A stretch of DNA of 64,000 nt from Kuschelorhynchus macadamiae (GCA_030620095.1 JAUTXW010000358.1:434001-498000); one strand, 5' to 3'. Positions 1-12,970 are shown, numbered from the stretch's first letter. Notes: generated by a model not told the origin, from the letters alone. Made by a program: numbers and translations.

Positions 1-1050
1 CGGTGCAAAATATATAAAAAACCTTAAGACTTAGAAGTTATTGAACAAAATGTTTCAAAAAGTTAAATTCACTTACGAAACAAATGCCCAGTGACGTTGC
101 TGTAAAAAGTTCGAGAGGGTTATCAGAGTCTCAACCAGGAAAACAATAACACCCTATCGATTTTTTTACAAACTCATTTAATCACCTTATTGTCATTACT
201 CTCAATATACGCTGTAGTAAATTTGATTTAAAAATCTTTAGAAATTACGAAGTGTATCAAAAAAAAAAATAAAAGAAATATTAATATTTTAATAATGGGT
301 GCAACTTAGAGTTTTATATTTCATCAAGATCCACCTACAGTCAATTTTAAGATAGGTTTTTTATTTTAAGGTTCTAAAACACATTGTATATCTACTGTGT
401 ACACATATTTAAATAAAAATGTGGGCAGTGTAAATACTTAAAATTTAAATATCACTACTATGTATCTTGAATTATTAGTAAGCTATCAAAGGGCAATAAA
501 TTTAGATATTAATTTAATCCTATTTAACAACATAATATAGCATCGCTATGCAATTCCAGTAAAAACTTGTTTTAATTTCTGTCAAATATATTTCCCTCCT
601 GGGATCCATAAAAATATTTCCACTCGTTATATTAAAGGGTTATTTATATTTTTATACTTAATCCACTATCCGCGCTCTCTAATCCACTAGGATGTTGCAC
701 CCAAGAATTTTAAAAATAACTCGAGAAACTACTAAAGGTTAAACACCTCCATCTCGAAAAACCAAATGTGTAATCTATACGGTAAGGAATTTAAATCTAT
801 TCTCACTACCCGTTGAAGGCCGTTAAAAAGTTCTATTTTTAAGTCGAAATTACATTATTTTAGTTTTGTTTCCAATGTATTCTACTGTAATTCACGCTAG
901 TTTTAAATGTATTTTTTTTAATTATAATTATCTATGATTACTTCCCTCTTATATTCCTTTTTTACTCTAGTAGATAGCTCTTTCATATGATCCTGTATTA
1001 GATATGTGAGATATTTATTTTAATAATCGTTATGAAACTAAAGTGTGGCA
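1..1050. other. AT-rich DNA, no gene seen
   Basis: I see no open frame, RNA gene or clear repeat here. The sequence is AT-rich with short A and T runs, like the other featureless stretches of the window. Confidence 0.5.
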
Positions 1051-1051
1051 C

Positions 1052-1112
1052 ACGAATCTGAGTCTATGAAAAGAGTGTGAGTAACTATGGAAACGGTGCA
1101 ATGATCATTTGC
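1052..1112 (+). repeat. dispersed repeat, copy 1 (partner at 24824)
   Basis: About 50 bp centred on the words GAAAAGAGTGTGAGTAACTA and TGGAAACGGTGCAAT recur at 24824-24880 on the same strand with few differences. The flanks do not match, so this is a short scrap of a dispersed repeat of unknown type. Confidence 0.6.
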
Positions 1113-1157
1113 GGTTTTAGATCTGTGTGTTGTACTTTACAAAAGTTTACTTTATTG

Positions 1158-1335
1158 TTGTTTTAACGTTGACTTTATTGACGAACCTGGTGCTAACCCG
1201 TAGTAGGTCCACCTAGGGGCACCGATTGTTGATTTGAGGGGCAATCTTAAATTTATAAGGAGAAACCATCATTTTAGTATTATATTTTGGCTTTAACAAT
1301 AGCTTTATTGTCGAATATGGTGCTAAGCTGATGCG
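1158..1335 (+). repeat. dispersed repeat family, two adjacent copies
   Basis: Two similar blocks lie about 130 bp apart. One is built round TTTATTGACGAACCTGGTGC (1170s) and the other round TTTATTGTCGAATATGGTGC (1308 onward). Related blocks occur at 9225-9270 (reverse), 15110-15180, 27240-27350 and 31280-31380 (reverse). This is a non-coding family of unknown class; the two blocks here look like an old tandem duplication. Confidence 0.5.
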
Positions 1336-1509
1336 GAACTTTGCAAGCGTGGCTCTAACGGTCTTACTCACTCTTACAGAATGAGATAATCAGAATATTT
1401 TTCTTAACGGTCGAATGAAGTACATCTGAGAAAAACGAATCAAAATTTTGGTACAAAAGTCAAGGATCAATGGCGGCCTTACAAATTGTTAAAAAAATCT
1501 TTATTAAGA

Positions 1510-3375
1510 AACTGTTTATAAAGCCCCCAATACAAATATAAAAATTTTCTTTGGTAAACTGAAGGACTTTCTTCATGATGTTTGTCAAACAATAAATAAT
1601 AAATTAATGCTTTGTGGCGATTTAAACATACATTTTTAGAACCCTCAAACATTGTCTTTTGAGTTAAAAGACATTTTACTTTTTTATGGGCTATGTAATA
1701 TTATAAAAGGACCAACTCGTGTTACAGAAAATTCAGCTACTGATAGATTATATATTTACAAATTATGAATTAGGCAATACACAATGTTCTGGATGGTTTA
1801 ACTGTTTGTCGGATCACTCTGCTCAAATAGTGAATATTTCTTCCAAATCTAAAGCACCTCAAAACATTTACCACAAAAGACATTATAATGAAAATAATAT
1901 TACAACATTTCAGACATACTTGAGTAGAGAGTCCTGACATGATATATTTCAGGCAGTTGATGTACACCAGGAATTTGATTTATTTTTGAATTGTCTTCAG
2001 TCTTATATTGATATATCATTTCCCTTTAAAAAAGTAACAGAAATAAGACAAAATTGATCAAATCCCTGGATAACTATAGGTATTAGAAATACTTCAAAAA
2101 CTTTAAAAACGTTATTTAAGAAAAAAATTGAAACAAAGTTAGAATATGATTAAAACTATTACAGTTTAAACAAATTTACAATACTAAATTATTTTTTGAT
2201 TCTAATAACAAGTAAATGCGGCCTGGAAAATTATTAACATATAATAATATTTGTAACATAAATAATGAACATGGAACCATAATAAGTGACCAAAGTCAAA
2301 TTGGAAATTGTTTTAATGCATACTTTATTAACTTGTCGAGAAAAATTTCTGTAAATTTATCAAAAGTATCTAGTATCCAGAAACTCCCATATTCAATGAT
2401 ATTGCAGCTTGTTAATGAGTTCGAAATTATGAATGCAATTAAAAAACTAAAAAACACTAATTCAATAGGATGGGACAGTTTACCGACATTTTTATTTAAA
2501 AAAAAACTTCAGACCCTCTAAGGCTCCCACTTACGTATTTAATTAACTGGTCGCTTATGAGGGGTAACTTTCCAAATATTTTAACAGGAGCCAGAGTTGT
2601 TCTGCTCTTCAAAAAAGGATATCCATCCGCGATTGAAAATTATAGACTATTTGTGAATTTTTAAATAACGTTTATAAAAAATTGAATAATAAATGTAAAT
2701 GCATTGGTATTTTTATAGATCTTACCAAAGCTTTCAATCTCGTTTATCATGATCTGGTTTTAAAGAAACATTTTCAGCTCGGTTTGAGGGGTACAGTGTA
2801 TGAGTGGCTAAACTCATTTTTACGAGATCGTCATCAAGTAGTTGATATTATTAAGATTACATCTAAATAATTAAGTATTACATGTGGGATGCCTCAGGGG
2901 TCAGTCCTAGGTCCTCTTTTATTTTCATTATGTATTAATGATTTACCCGAAATTTGTGACAGTTACTTTGTTTGCTGAGGATAGCAGTTACCTGGTGGCT
3001 GGTGATAGTACGAAAGGAGCTGCCTAAATGGCGCAAGAAATGTTAAATAAATTTTACAATTGGTTTAATGCAAACAAATTGTACCTAAATATAGATAAAA
3101 CCAATTTTCTATGTTTTACTCCTCAGGCGCGAGTCATCAATGAATCATATTTGGTTAAAGTTAACAGTAAATCTGTACATCAAGTATCATGTGTAAAATT
3201 CTTACGTGTTTATTTGGATAACAAACTTTGTTAGGTCACGCATGCCTACGAGCTTTATAAGAAACTAGCAACTATAGAAAATAACTTCAACGTTGTTATT
3301 TTTGCATACTAATATACAAAGTTTTATAGTTCTGTGAAGTATGGCTTAATTTTCTGGGGTAATTCGTCTCATTTA
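1510..3375 (+). pseudogene. non-LTR retrotransposon (LINE) remnant 1, endonuclease plus reverse transcriptase
   Basis: This is a decayed ORF2 of a Jockey/CR1-type LINE. Reading across several frames I see, in order: endonuclease pieces (LMLCGDLNIHF near 1600, DYIFTN near 1750, SDHSAQIV near 1810); the linker and start of the reverse transcriptase (2216-2520, with NSIGWDSLPTFLFK); LLFKKGYPSAIENYR (about 2600-2645); the first catalytic-Asp block FIDLTKAFN (2712-2740); GMPQGSVLGPLLF (about 2885-2925); the FADD box, here FAED (about 2970); and the C-terminal IFWGNSSHLV (about 3350). Stops and frameshifts occur every 100-300 bp, and the second catalytic pair reads Glu-Asp instead of Asp-Asp, so it is inactive. 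The 5' end is missing within the endonuclease. The coding match stops at a long AT microsatellite. Clade beyond Jockey/CR1-like is not settled. Confidence 0.85.
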
Positions 3376-3386
3376 GTATCTAGTTA

Positions 3387-3836
<450 letters not shown>

Positions 3837-5778
3837 CCAACTCATGCCACAGCTTAGGAAATAATATACAGATTAAATCTAAAGTGGTCAAGAAGTTCAA
3901 CTCAATATTTCATAGCAATTTTGAAATGACATGTGTGGAAATATTTGTGAATTCCTTGCTAAGTCAATAATTTAATTAATAACGCAATTTAAGAAATAAT
4001 GCTATAGTTAACTATTGTAACGCATTTTCGAACATAAAAAGTGACAACTTATTTGTTTATATTTTCATTTAACAACGTCCAGTTTATATTTTCAATTATG
4101 GCATAACCAAAGTTTGGTTTTTGAGAAATACTATTTGAGCTATTTAACGATATGTTTTAAGTCTTTTCATATGTAAATTTTGTTTGGTATTTAGATTTAC
4201 GCATTGGTGCTATGACATAAAGAAGAATTAGTGAAACCTTCCATTTCGACCCAGATAGGTTTTACGATTTCGATCGTATTCCAAAAAGAGTGAGCTTAAA
4301 GTAACAGGTTTCTTCGAATATTAGCAACTTACACAATAATGCAGATATTGTTGATTTAATTATTAACCTGGGGTGTCTTACCTTTTTTAATATGGCTGTT
4401 TTTCTATTTAGATAACTGGTAATTTTTTTAGTATACTTCTTCGTCCTTGTTACCATTCGTTAGTAAAAACGTCCCAAGAGAAACAATATATAACAAAAGA
4501 AGTACGAATTAAGTTTCTATTAAAATTTTGTAGTTTTTAATAGAAACTTAGAGGAGTTCAAAACAACCAGACTGATTTGGGAATGTCATGGATCACCGCA
4601 AATTTACTCTGTGTCTAACATATGAGTTTCTGAGCCCGCTCACAGTGCGTAATGCCTTAAAAGGGACTAAATGGACTAAAATGAATATAAAGTCATCTGG
4701 AATAATACCTAGCTTCAGCTACATAGCACATCTACTACTCCTCCTGTGTGTTACTGAGCACCATTTCCAAAAGATAATTGATGTATATAATAAGAAAAAT
4801 AACATTGTATTTTAATATGTCTAGTACCGTATAAACTATTACATAACCTTGAACGATACAATAGTATGTTTATACAAGTTTTGTTTGTATTAAATCAACT
4901 TGATTATTTTAAACTTCCTGTATATTGTTGGGTTCACTGAGACGTTGATTCAATGAATCTGAAATAATTGTTTATTATTCTATAATAAATATATTTGCTA
5001 TATGCTATGCAAATATTTATTAAAGGAAAGTAATGTTTTATTTAAATATTGGTTATAATCTCCCAGTTCTATTCTGCAGCACTTCATCAGTCAAATTTTC
5101 ACGTTTAAGCTCGCACACAAATGTTAGAAATAACCGAGATAATATTTTTACCCACTTTTGCATTTCGAAAACATACTCCTGAAAAGTAGAAGAATCACAT
5201 TCTAAATAATATAAAAATATAGCATTTTTATTTCTTACACAAACAAATCATATATATAAATTTAATAAATGTTATTAGGCGGGACGCTTTTACGTTTTTG
5301 AGTTAAATATTATATTTGATTTAAAAAATATATATATTTGAAGCAAACAATTCTTTATTGGTTACTATTCAAACGAATCAAAACTTTATTTGGGTTAAGT
5401 AACACATTCATTCAATTTACATACATTAATTTAAATAAACAAAATAAGTTCCAAGAAATTTATGAGATTTTTTTAAATAAATATTTGTTTCGTTTATAGG
5501 AAACAAATATTTGTATATACTTACATTTTTGTTTAAATTAAATGATTTGTTTTATCAGTGTAATTTTTATGTTTTTATTTTTTTCCGTCGTATTTTTCAT
5601 AAAACAATTCAATGCGTCTGGGGGAGAAGTTGCCATTCTTCTGCGGTTGCGTTTTTATAATTTTGATCAATTGGAAATGAAATTATTTTACTACTTTCAA
5701 TACTTCATCCGGTAAAATTTGGTCTTTGTTTGTTTTGGAATTTATTTTTATAAAGTAAAAATCTCTTCTTGTTCAGAA
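3837..5778. other. AT-rich DNA, no gene seen
   Basis: No coding homology is recognised. The only structures seen are the perfect hairpin at 4510-4550 and, on the minus strand near 5065-5095, a hammerhead-like string (CTGATGA, then GTGCTGCAGAATAG, then AAC) that is incomplete. Open frames of 60-75 codons here match nothing I know. Confidence 0.5.
4510..4550. repeat. perfect 16-bp inverted repeat (hairpin)
   Basis: TAAGTTTCTATTAAAA at 4510-4525 is the exact reverse complement of 4535-4550, with a 9-base loop. No gene is adjacent, so a terminator role is not supported. It could be the ends of a tiny hairpin element or a recent slippage product. Confidence 0.85.
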
Positions 5779-6056
5779 TTAAATAAAATAAATATAAAAG
5801 ATACTAAAAAAAAAAGTTTCATAAGGTATTGAACTACAAAAAAAAAATAATTAAACTTACATAAACACAGAACTTTCAAAAATTTTAATATTTTCTTAAA
5901 AGCGTAAGGTTTCTTTCAAGTGTGATGACGTCTCAAAAATATTCAAATTTTTAAAAGTTTTCTGTTTATGTTAAGTTTAATTATTTTTTACTTTTCACTT
6001 CAATACTTTATAAATAAAAGCTTTTTTTATATTTTTTTTTAAATTTATTTTATTTT
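5779..6056. repeat. palindromic hairpin element, about 280 bp
   Basis: The left arm at about 5779-5892 pairs with the right arm at about 5937-6056 round a 44-bp spacer. For example, AATAATTAAACTTACATAAA on the left matches, reverse-complemented, a stretch ending TTAAGTTTAATTATT at 5970-5986. Small gaps break the match. It looks like a hairpin-type MITE. I see no coding capacity and no clear target duplication. Confidence 0.7.
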
Positions 6057-6058
6057 CT

Positions 6059-6320
6059 ACTTTTTAGCTTTATTTTTTATGCACCCTGTATAAGACATTC
6101 ACGATTGGACTCCATAATATCGTATTGTCATCGGGTTTCTGTATGTATACCAGATCGCAGTCAACTTAGATAAAGGGAACTCTTTTGTACTTTCTAGCAT
6201 TATTTTTTAAGCCCCTGTATAGGACGTTCATGATTGGACACCTTAATATTGTATTGTCATCGAATTTATATGTGTATACCAAATTTCAGTCAATTCTGAT
6301 AACGGGAACTCCTTCAAAAG
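6059..6320 (+). repeat. tandem duplication, two units of about 130 bp
   Basis: The unit at 6059-6187 is repeated at 6188-6320 with roughly 75-80% identity by eye. Shared words include CCTGTATA, GATTGGAC, TATTGTCATCG, GTGTATACC and GGGAACTC. Each unit begins with a CACCCTGTATA-like word, a common TE-end motif in insect genomes that recurs elsewhere in this window. Confidence 0.75.
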
Positions 6321-6919
6321 TTACTTACAAGATTTGATCCAAACATACATACTAACTACAATCGAAGTAAAGTTAAATAAAAGCTTAATTACAGTGATTT
6401 TATAATAATATAAAAATATATAAGTGGCGTTAATAGATTAACCAATTTTTGACACGTTCGGCCATATTGCTGCTAAAATCGTTTTGTTTACTTTTTGCCT
6501 ACGTGGACGCGTGGGTTTCTTATGAGGTTTGTTGTTTTAGTGTATTATTTTATTAGTTTTTGTGATTATTAAAATGAATATTGATTCAAACAATAAGTTC
6601 TAAACCGCTGGCCATATGGAGAAATGTGTTTAAGCCTGTTTTACCTGCTTTTTGTTTGTAACTTGTAATAATAAAGTATTTGTGATTAATTTGTAAATAA
6701 CTATGACCGTATTTTTATTTTGCTGTAAAAAACAATATTGTTTCATGTCTTGGTGTACGTTTTACTTCATTCAGCACCCCAGTTTTAGCATAAAAGTAAG
6801 TAGTATTTTTTAACCAAAAAAAATTTTTTTTTGTTCTATTAAATAGCATACCTAATGTATCATATTTCTTTTTTTATGTGGAAAATTTATTATTGCCAGA
6901 GGCCTTTATGTGTTTTATA
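6321..6919. other. AT-rich DNA, no gene seen
   Basis: Nothing is recognised between the tandem duplication and the TTAA site of the piggyBac element. Confidence 0.5.
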
Positions 6920-6923
6920 TTAA

Positions 6924-8833
6924 CCCTCTATTGCATGACTTCTTTAAAATTTTCGATTTTTTTTTATTTATTTTTGACGTTAAGGGGTACTAGAAAGAAG
7001 GTACAGTTAAGTTTTTTGCACATTTTATTTTTTATAAATTTTTTAAAAAAATGTTCCCAAATGGGAACAATATGCATAAGAAGTAATAAACAAGATGTTT
7101 GAAAATTTCAGCGATTTTCCTTTACAACCAAGCTTCTTACACATTTCTCTATTATCGGTGGTTATTTCTGACCCGGAAAACGTAGATATTAGGGAAACTA
7201 TACGATTATCGTACCACTGTACAGCGTGAACATTCACACCATCCACATAAGCAGTTTTTTCGGTATATGTGCCTCGCCCTTTCTTTTTCATTTCTTTTTC
7301 AGGTATAGTTTTCACCCTTTTAGGCGATTTGACCTTACTGTCGCAACACTTTTTATTCCTAATTTTTCTAAATAAGACAGCAGATACAGGCCTGAGCAAT
7401 AATTGTCATAGTATACGTTATGATTCACATTTCTGGGAATAGGTCTACATAAACGAACTATGATGTTACTTACTGTACTCCAAGATCCGGTTTCTCGGGC
7501 ATTATATTTATTTCAGCTTTACTGCTGTAAAGTTCGAAATTTGAACTGAAATCACTTACGCCAGACAAAATATACATTTTATAGCTCCATTTATGGGGCT
7601 TTTTTGGATTATAGGTTTTTAGAGAAGTTCTTCCTTTAAAGGGAATAATTTAATCATCACAAGAGAGGTTCTCCTCAAACGGTATTTTTTGGCACGCAGT
7701 CTTTATCTGATTTAGAACCGGCAAAATTTTATCTGTATTTTTGGTAGACACACTGTTGTCAGAGAAATGAAGGAAACGTTTTAGTTCTTCAAACCTATTT
7801 AGGGGCATTATATCTGCGATGAGAAGAGCGAGTGTTAGTAGCCCAGTACCTGCGAGTATAATGTTGTCTTATCAAAGACATCCATATCATTATTCCTAAG
7901 AATTGCTCTATTTCTTTGCAGTGTGTTACTAAAGGCTTATTTGGTCTCTTCTGTACACTATACAAACATGTCTCATGTACAATTTCAGAGATAAAATCAT
8001 CTGTGATGAAAAATTTGAATAAATTGTATGCCCCATCCAACTGTAAAATGTCTTCTGGTAGATCACATTCCCCCAAAAATGTATTTTCTTGGGGATCTCT
8101 ACAGTAGTTGACTCAGTCCAAGTTATATTTTCCTTATTTTTCGAAAAATAAATCTTTTTATTTACAGGAAGATTGAATAATTCAGAGAGAGGAATATCAT
8201 CTTCCGAATCGTCATTGTTCTGCAGGTCCAGCACTTCAATATCATTTTGGCGAACTTGTATTTCCACCGTAAACAAAAAAATTTCATGTTTATTTACTCA
8301 AATAACATAATATAATAATTCACCTCCATCCTCATCATCTGATAGTTCGGAATCTTCACTATCTAAAGGAATATCGCGTACAACATCAAGCCTTTTTCTT
8401 ACACAAAACTTCACAATTTTTCGTCATGAACTTTGTAAGCACAATGTTCCCGAAGAGGAACATATAGGTTATGACACGTGGGCCCAACAAAAAATAAATA
8501 AAAATAATCAAAATTGACACTAATCTACTCCTAACGATAAAAGCTAAGTTTTAAAAAATAATTACCTACCTGCAACAAGTATAAAACACTATTACAAACA
8601 CTAAAAGTACTCCCGAAAAGATAGCCGACGGCGCGGCGTACTGATTAATTAAGATATTAAATGAGCATACAATACTGCGAGAGACAACTAGCGACAAACA
8701 CATTATAAAAAGTAGAGCACTTTTGTCTTAAATATAAATATGTTTTATTGGTTTCACACGAAAATGTAAGATGGAGACACTTTTCGTAGGTTATTTGTTA
8801 TGTTCCCATTTGGGAAAGCTATGCAATAGAGGG
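6924..8833 (-). mobile_element. piggyBac-family transposon, complete ends
   Basis: Perfect 13-bp terminal inverted repeats CCCTCTATTGCAT (6924-6936) and ATGCAATAGAGGG (8821-8833) are each flanked by TTAA (6920-6923 and 8834-8837), the target duplication diagnostic of piggyBac. Subterminal words of the form GTTCCC-N4-GGGAAC lie at 7053-7068 and 8802-8817 in inverted arrangement, and a third, looser one lies at 8446-8461; they are candidate transposase-binding sites. The 1910-bp element is shorter than usual autonomous copies because the 3' part of the transposase gene is missing. It is a defective copy. Confidence 0.93.
7043..8427 (-). pseudogene. piggyBac transposase, frameshifted and C-terminally truncated
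   Basis: On the minus strand the frames read: an acidic N-terminal stretch (DSEDSELSDDEDGG near 8340); FFITDDFISEIV and EIEQFLGIMIWMSLIR (7870-8030), typical of the piggyBac N-terminal helical domain; FEELKRFLHFSDNS (about 7760); the first catalytic block CDD-stop-IIPFKGR (about 7640); a piece with YYDNYCSGLYLLSYL carrying the second catalytic Asp (about 7385-7430); and GRGTYTEKTAYVDGVNVHAV followed by STFSGSE (7160-7290). Coding then runs directly into the subterminal repeat near 7070. The third catalytic Asp region and the Cys-rich tail are absent. At least four frameshifts and two stops are present. A small AT-rich gap near 8270-8325 may be a former intron with a damaged acceptor. A start at 8427 gives the upstream Met; 8276 is an alternative. 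Confidence 0.9.
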
Positions 8834-8837
8834 TTAA

Positions 8838-9754
8838 AAACCCTAAAAGCAGTATATTTTACATAATACAGCTTGTTTTTTAGAGCTAACTAACACATTG
8901 CAAATGATTGGTTGTCCTGCAGTAAACTGCAGAGGTTGTCAGTGTAAAGGCGGGAAATTTTAATTTCGAATTTTTTTCTGCGTGATATTACTCTTTGTAG
9001 ACTGAAATTAATAATAATTTCATTAATTAAACTTTTAGCTGATCCAATTTTTGTCGTTACTGTCCTTATAAAGTCACTGTACTTTTAATAACAGATAAGA
9101 GATCTCTATGGGCTGGTACAATGAACTTGGTAACTAAGGGACTTAGTATCTACTGATGGAGGTGCGCCCGTGCCTCAGGGGACCAAACTACCCCTTAGCG
9201 CCTCTTTTTCACGAAGTGCAATTTTTTCGCTTCTGCTAGCACCATATTCCAAAACAGCACTCTGTGAAGTTTTGTCGGAAGAAATAAATGAGTCTTCGGT
9301 GTGTTCGTATCGATTTAATGCATAAATAAGTTTTATGCGTGTTCCACAAATGCAGCATTAACCGCGTTCTCCATGCTGGAGGTATCTTTGGTGTGCAGTC
9401 GGGCTTTAGAACTTAGCTATGGTTTTTGCATCATAAAATAAATGGCACGTATAATACTACCATATGTTTAGTAAATACGCTCGAAAATCTATTCATAGAT
9501 ATTATGAGTGTACGAATATCTCGGAACGTAATATAAATGAGCAACATCTCAATAACTTAATAAATATTTTGTTTGTGGTTGCATTTTCAGCATATTATTG
9601 TCATTCTCGAGAACCAGTGGGCTTTTATTTTCAAGTAATGCCTACGGTTCGTAAATTCCCATTTCAGTAATTAATTGTAAACAATTAATAATAAGAATTG
9701 AACAGAGTTAGCCGTTACTTGATGGACATTTACTTGAACTAAAAAGTTTATTTG
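8838..9754. other. unassigned AT-rich DNA
   Basis: No gene is recognised. At 9225-9270, on the minus strand, the words GGAATATGGTGCTAGCAGAA resemble the dispersed family at 1300-1335. The 68-codon frame at 9464-9670 has no family likeness. Confidence 0.45.
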
Positions 9755-9853
9755 AACTAAAAAGTAAATGAAAACACTTGTTTAAAATTTCCACATGCTT
9801 TATTTAAAAAATACTTATGACAGTTGTTTCGCCAACAGTGTTGGCTTAAATAA
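9755..9853 (-). ncRNA. hammerhead-ribozyme-like repeat, copy 1
   Basis: Read on the minus strand, 9853 down to 9819 gives stem II GCCAA-cactg-TTGGC, then GAAAC, a short stem III AC-AACT-GT, and C at the expected cleavage site. The upstream CTGATGA box is decayed in this copy but intact in the inverted partner at 13536. The homologous DNA continues through 9755 (AAGTGTTTTCATTTACTT read on the minus strand). Hammerheads with such a short stem III are known from Penelope-like retroelements; attribution to that group is inference. Confidence 0.55.
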
Positions 9854-11452
9854 CAATGTGACACAATAGTAATTTGAGTCCGGTAGGTGATATATTGATG
9901 ATATTACAGTACGAGTAGTTTTACTGTGATAACACCTAACTGACATTATCGTATACTATTTTATTGATTAATTTTAAAATGATTAAAAACTAATGTTTTA
10001 AAATTTAAGAGATATTAGTTGTTAGTCTAACAATCGTATCACTTTAACGATGTTATAGCCATTGTTTTCTATAGCTAATTATGATTGTCACTATCACTGT
10101 CAAATAAATAAAACCAAATATGTTTTTTTTGCTATATATTTAAGTGAGAAAATGTGAAATTGAAACCTGATAAATAATTGCTTCCTAATAACAATAATAG
10201 GGTAGCATTTCTAGGCAACTCGTTAACGATATCAGATACTACTGGGTGTCCCATCCAAAGGTATCACATTATATTGCTGAATAACTCAAAAACTAGGAAA
10301 GGTACCAAAACGCAGTTTGGGCAGAATTACTAAGAATTTTTTGAAATTTTGTTTTTGATGGTGTTGCCAAATCTCTAAATTAATTGCGGTATTTCCTGAA
10401 ATAAGTATTTATTTTAATGAATATTACTCGATTATTTTTAATGGAACACCCTGTATATTTTATCACCAGAAGAATACCTGGCATTTCTACTTTTCAAATG
10501 TATACATTGTTTTATTTGTCTTAAAACCAAACTACAGAAAATGCAGTTTTCACCGAATCAACAAAATATTTGCAAATTAATACCTTGTGTTGATACCAAC
10601 GAAAAGATGACAGTGTCACTGTTACCTTTATAAAAACCCCGTCCAACTTTTAAACTAAAATGTTTACCTTATTAGAAAAAATACAAACATTAACCCTATA
10701 TATTCAATTAAAAATCAATTACTCTCACCAGAAGACGTTTTCGGGCTATTTTTAATAGGAATCCACCTTCGAGAAGAACTATTTTGCTATGGGCTAAAAA
10801 AATTAAAACCAATGGCTCAGTCGAGAAAAAACTGATCCAGATAGGTCGATAAAGGAGATATCAATATTGCTATTGATATCTGGTTTATAAACTCGATTAA
10901 CATTACTTTTTATGAGAAATTCTTCAACTAATAATACAACATTTAAGTAAACAGTTGCAAAAAGCCAAAAGTAAATTCTAATTATTCCAAACATTTAATT
11001 CGGGAAAAACACACACTTTTGACGAGAAACTGTGCCTACATGTAGGACACAAGAATAAAACAATAATTTAATGCAAAACGTAAAAATAACAAAACGTTAT
11101 TAAACAGTCAGTTTGACCAAAATAGTTCCATATTGTTATACCTTTATTAGTTTTATAAAAAAAAACCAACTATTTTACCTGCCTGATATTCGCAATAATT
11201 GTAAGACGGGTGGCGATTTCTCGACGCCATTGGTCATGAAAACCCATACCAGGAAAAGAATCGGTAATCTGGTAGGTAATTTCGACACTAGATATAAGAT
11301 AATATTTTTTTTGGTTGATGTAAAAATAGTGTATTTATAATTCTACATGTATTTTAACATAACAAACCTTTTCTCCATTTATTTAATAAACATAAGAATA
11401 ACGTTGACCCCTCGGCCTGGTGTCGAAATTTCCTACAAATAAAATAAAAGTA
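9854..11452. other. unassigned AT-rich DNA
   Basis: No gene is recognised. It holds a short TE-like block at 10241-10455 and an imperfect 20-bp inverted repeat, GGTAGGTAATTTCGACACTA at 11272 with its partner at 11417-11436. Frames at 10803-10994 and 11113-11340 have no recognisable family. Confidence 0.45.
10241..10455. repeat. short element with CACCCTGTATA-type ends
   Basis: The block begins ACTGGGTGTCCCATCC and ends AATGGAACACCCTGTATAT, so GGTGTCCCAT and ATGGAACACC form imperfect inverted ends about 215 bp apart. The size and ends suit a small non-autonomous DNA element or a TE fragment common in insects. No coding capacity. Confidence 0.5.
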
Positions 11453-12011
11453 CAGTAAAGTTCGGTTATAACGTACCTGAGGGAACCTCTGACCGGAACG
11501 TTGTATCAGAAGTACGTTAGAAATATATAAATTGCAGTCGCTTTTAATAGAGCATTTAGTTAATATTTGACGTTTTTATTAAATAATAATGCATATAGAA
11601 TATGTTTGAAAATGTGTTAGAACAATCAAAAGTGAATAAAATAATAAATGCTCTGAGACAACTTAATGAAATGAATGTATGTATACATGTACAAAATAAA
11701 AAAATACTTTGCAAAATAAATCGGTATTCAATATGGCGGTTCATAAAAATTGTTTACTATACATATCCAAACAGGTACAGTTCAGTTTCTAATGAAGCGC
11801 TCAAACTTCATCTATTGTATTGCTTCTATTTTTTGGAAATCGTTTTATATTTTTCACATATTGACGTCAACAAAACTTGGAAGTGTTTCCTCATATTCCT
11901 CACTAACAAGCTATTCAACATCTGCAATCTGCATAATAATTTCCTAATCCGAAGGCATCTATGTGTACGCGAGATCGTTATCTTCATCAACAAAACTGTC
12001 TGTTGTAGTGG

Positions 12012-12970
12012 AATTGACCGTGTCAAATAGGAATTGCTATCCGACGTTTCGTCTTCGATTGCACAGGGCATCTTCAGGGATTTTTACTCCACGAGATCTG
12101 AATACTGAATGAGCTCGGAGAGATTCAGGTGGATTGTTCAAAGGAAGGGAAATAGTACATTAGGACATTCTGTGTATGGAAAACCGCCGCGTATAAATAG
12201 ATATCTATTTAAATGCAAATTCCCACCACCACACAGCACAAAAGAAATCGGCTATTAACTCACTGGTATTTAGAGCCATTCCCATATTTAATCAAGAAAT
12301 CGGAAACATTGAGACTGACCGAAGCTCTGAGAAGGAATTGTTATTTTGCGCTGAAGATATTACCCGTTGAATTAGAAGATATTCTAATACAAGTCCGCGA
12401 AAGAAGAATGATAAGGAGCCATTTTTAGGTAGTGTTTTTCCCTACACACATGACACTACAGACAAAATAGAACGATTACTTCGGCGGTCCAACATACTTC
12501 AATACACAAGAAGATTGGACAATGCTTGCTATTCCCGAAAGATATTGTACCTTTTCAAACAGAAGGAGTACATAAAATTCCTTGCTTCTGTGGAGGAATG
12601 TATGTGGGAGAAACAGGACGCCCAATATCAAGAAACATGAATGTACTAAAAAAAAACAAATTGTTCAATCTGCTATAGCTGAACACCAACATACCACTGG
12701 TCATAATATAAATGTAAAAGAAACCAAGGTTCTAGCATCGGTTCCAGGATTTTATAAACGAAAAATTAAAAAAAAATTTACTATATCACACGTGGAAACC
12801 AATCTTAACACATGGTCAACATTCGGCGAGCACAAATTTGGTTATAAAATCCCACCTGAATATCTGCGAGCTCATTCAGTATTCAGATATCGTGTAAAGA
12901 TTCCTGAAGATGTCTCGTGCAATCGAAGGCGAAACGTCGGATGGCAATTCAGTTTGACACGGTCTAGTCC
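12012..12970 (+). mobile_element. Penelope-like retroelement fragment with inverted pLTR piece, nested
   Basis: The block at 12012-12136 is the reverse complement of 12843-12966 with small differences; shared words are GAGCTCATTCAGTATTCAGA and GAAACGTCGGAT. Between them lies coding sequence of a Penelope-like element (PLE). PLE copies are known to carry pLTR pieces in inverted as well as direct order, so this fits a 5'-truncated copy with an inverted leader. It interrupts the acidic-tail region of the surrounding pogo-like element, so it arrived later. Confidence 0.75.

Noticed and set aside
4510..4550. Perfect hairpin as a transcription terminator
   Set aside because: No gene on either side, and the sequence is a eukaryotic repeat landscape.
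11602..12030. 142-codon plus-strand open frame
   Set aside because: It overlaps the pogo-like acidic tail on the other strand and the inverted pLTR; composition is AT-driven and no family fits.
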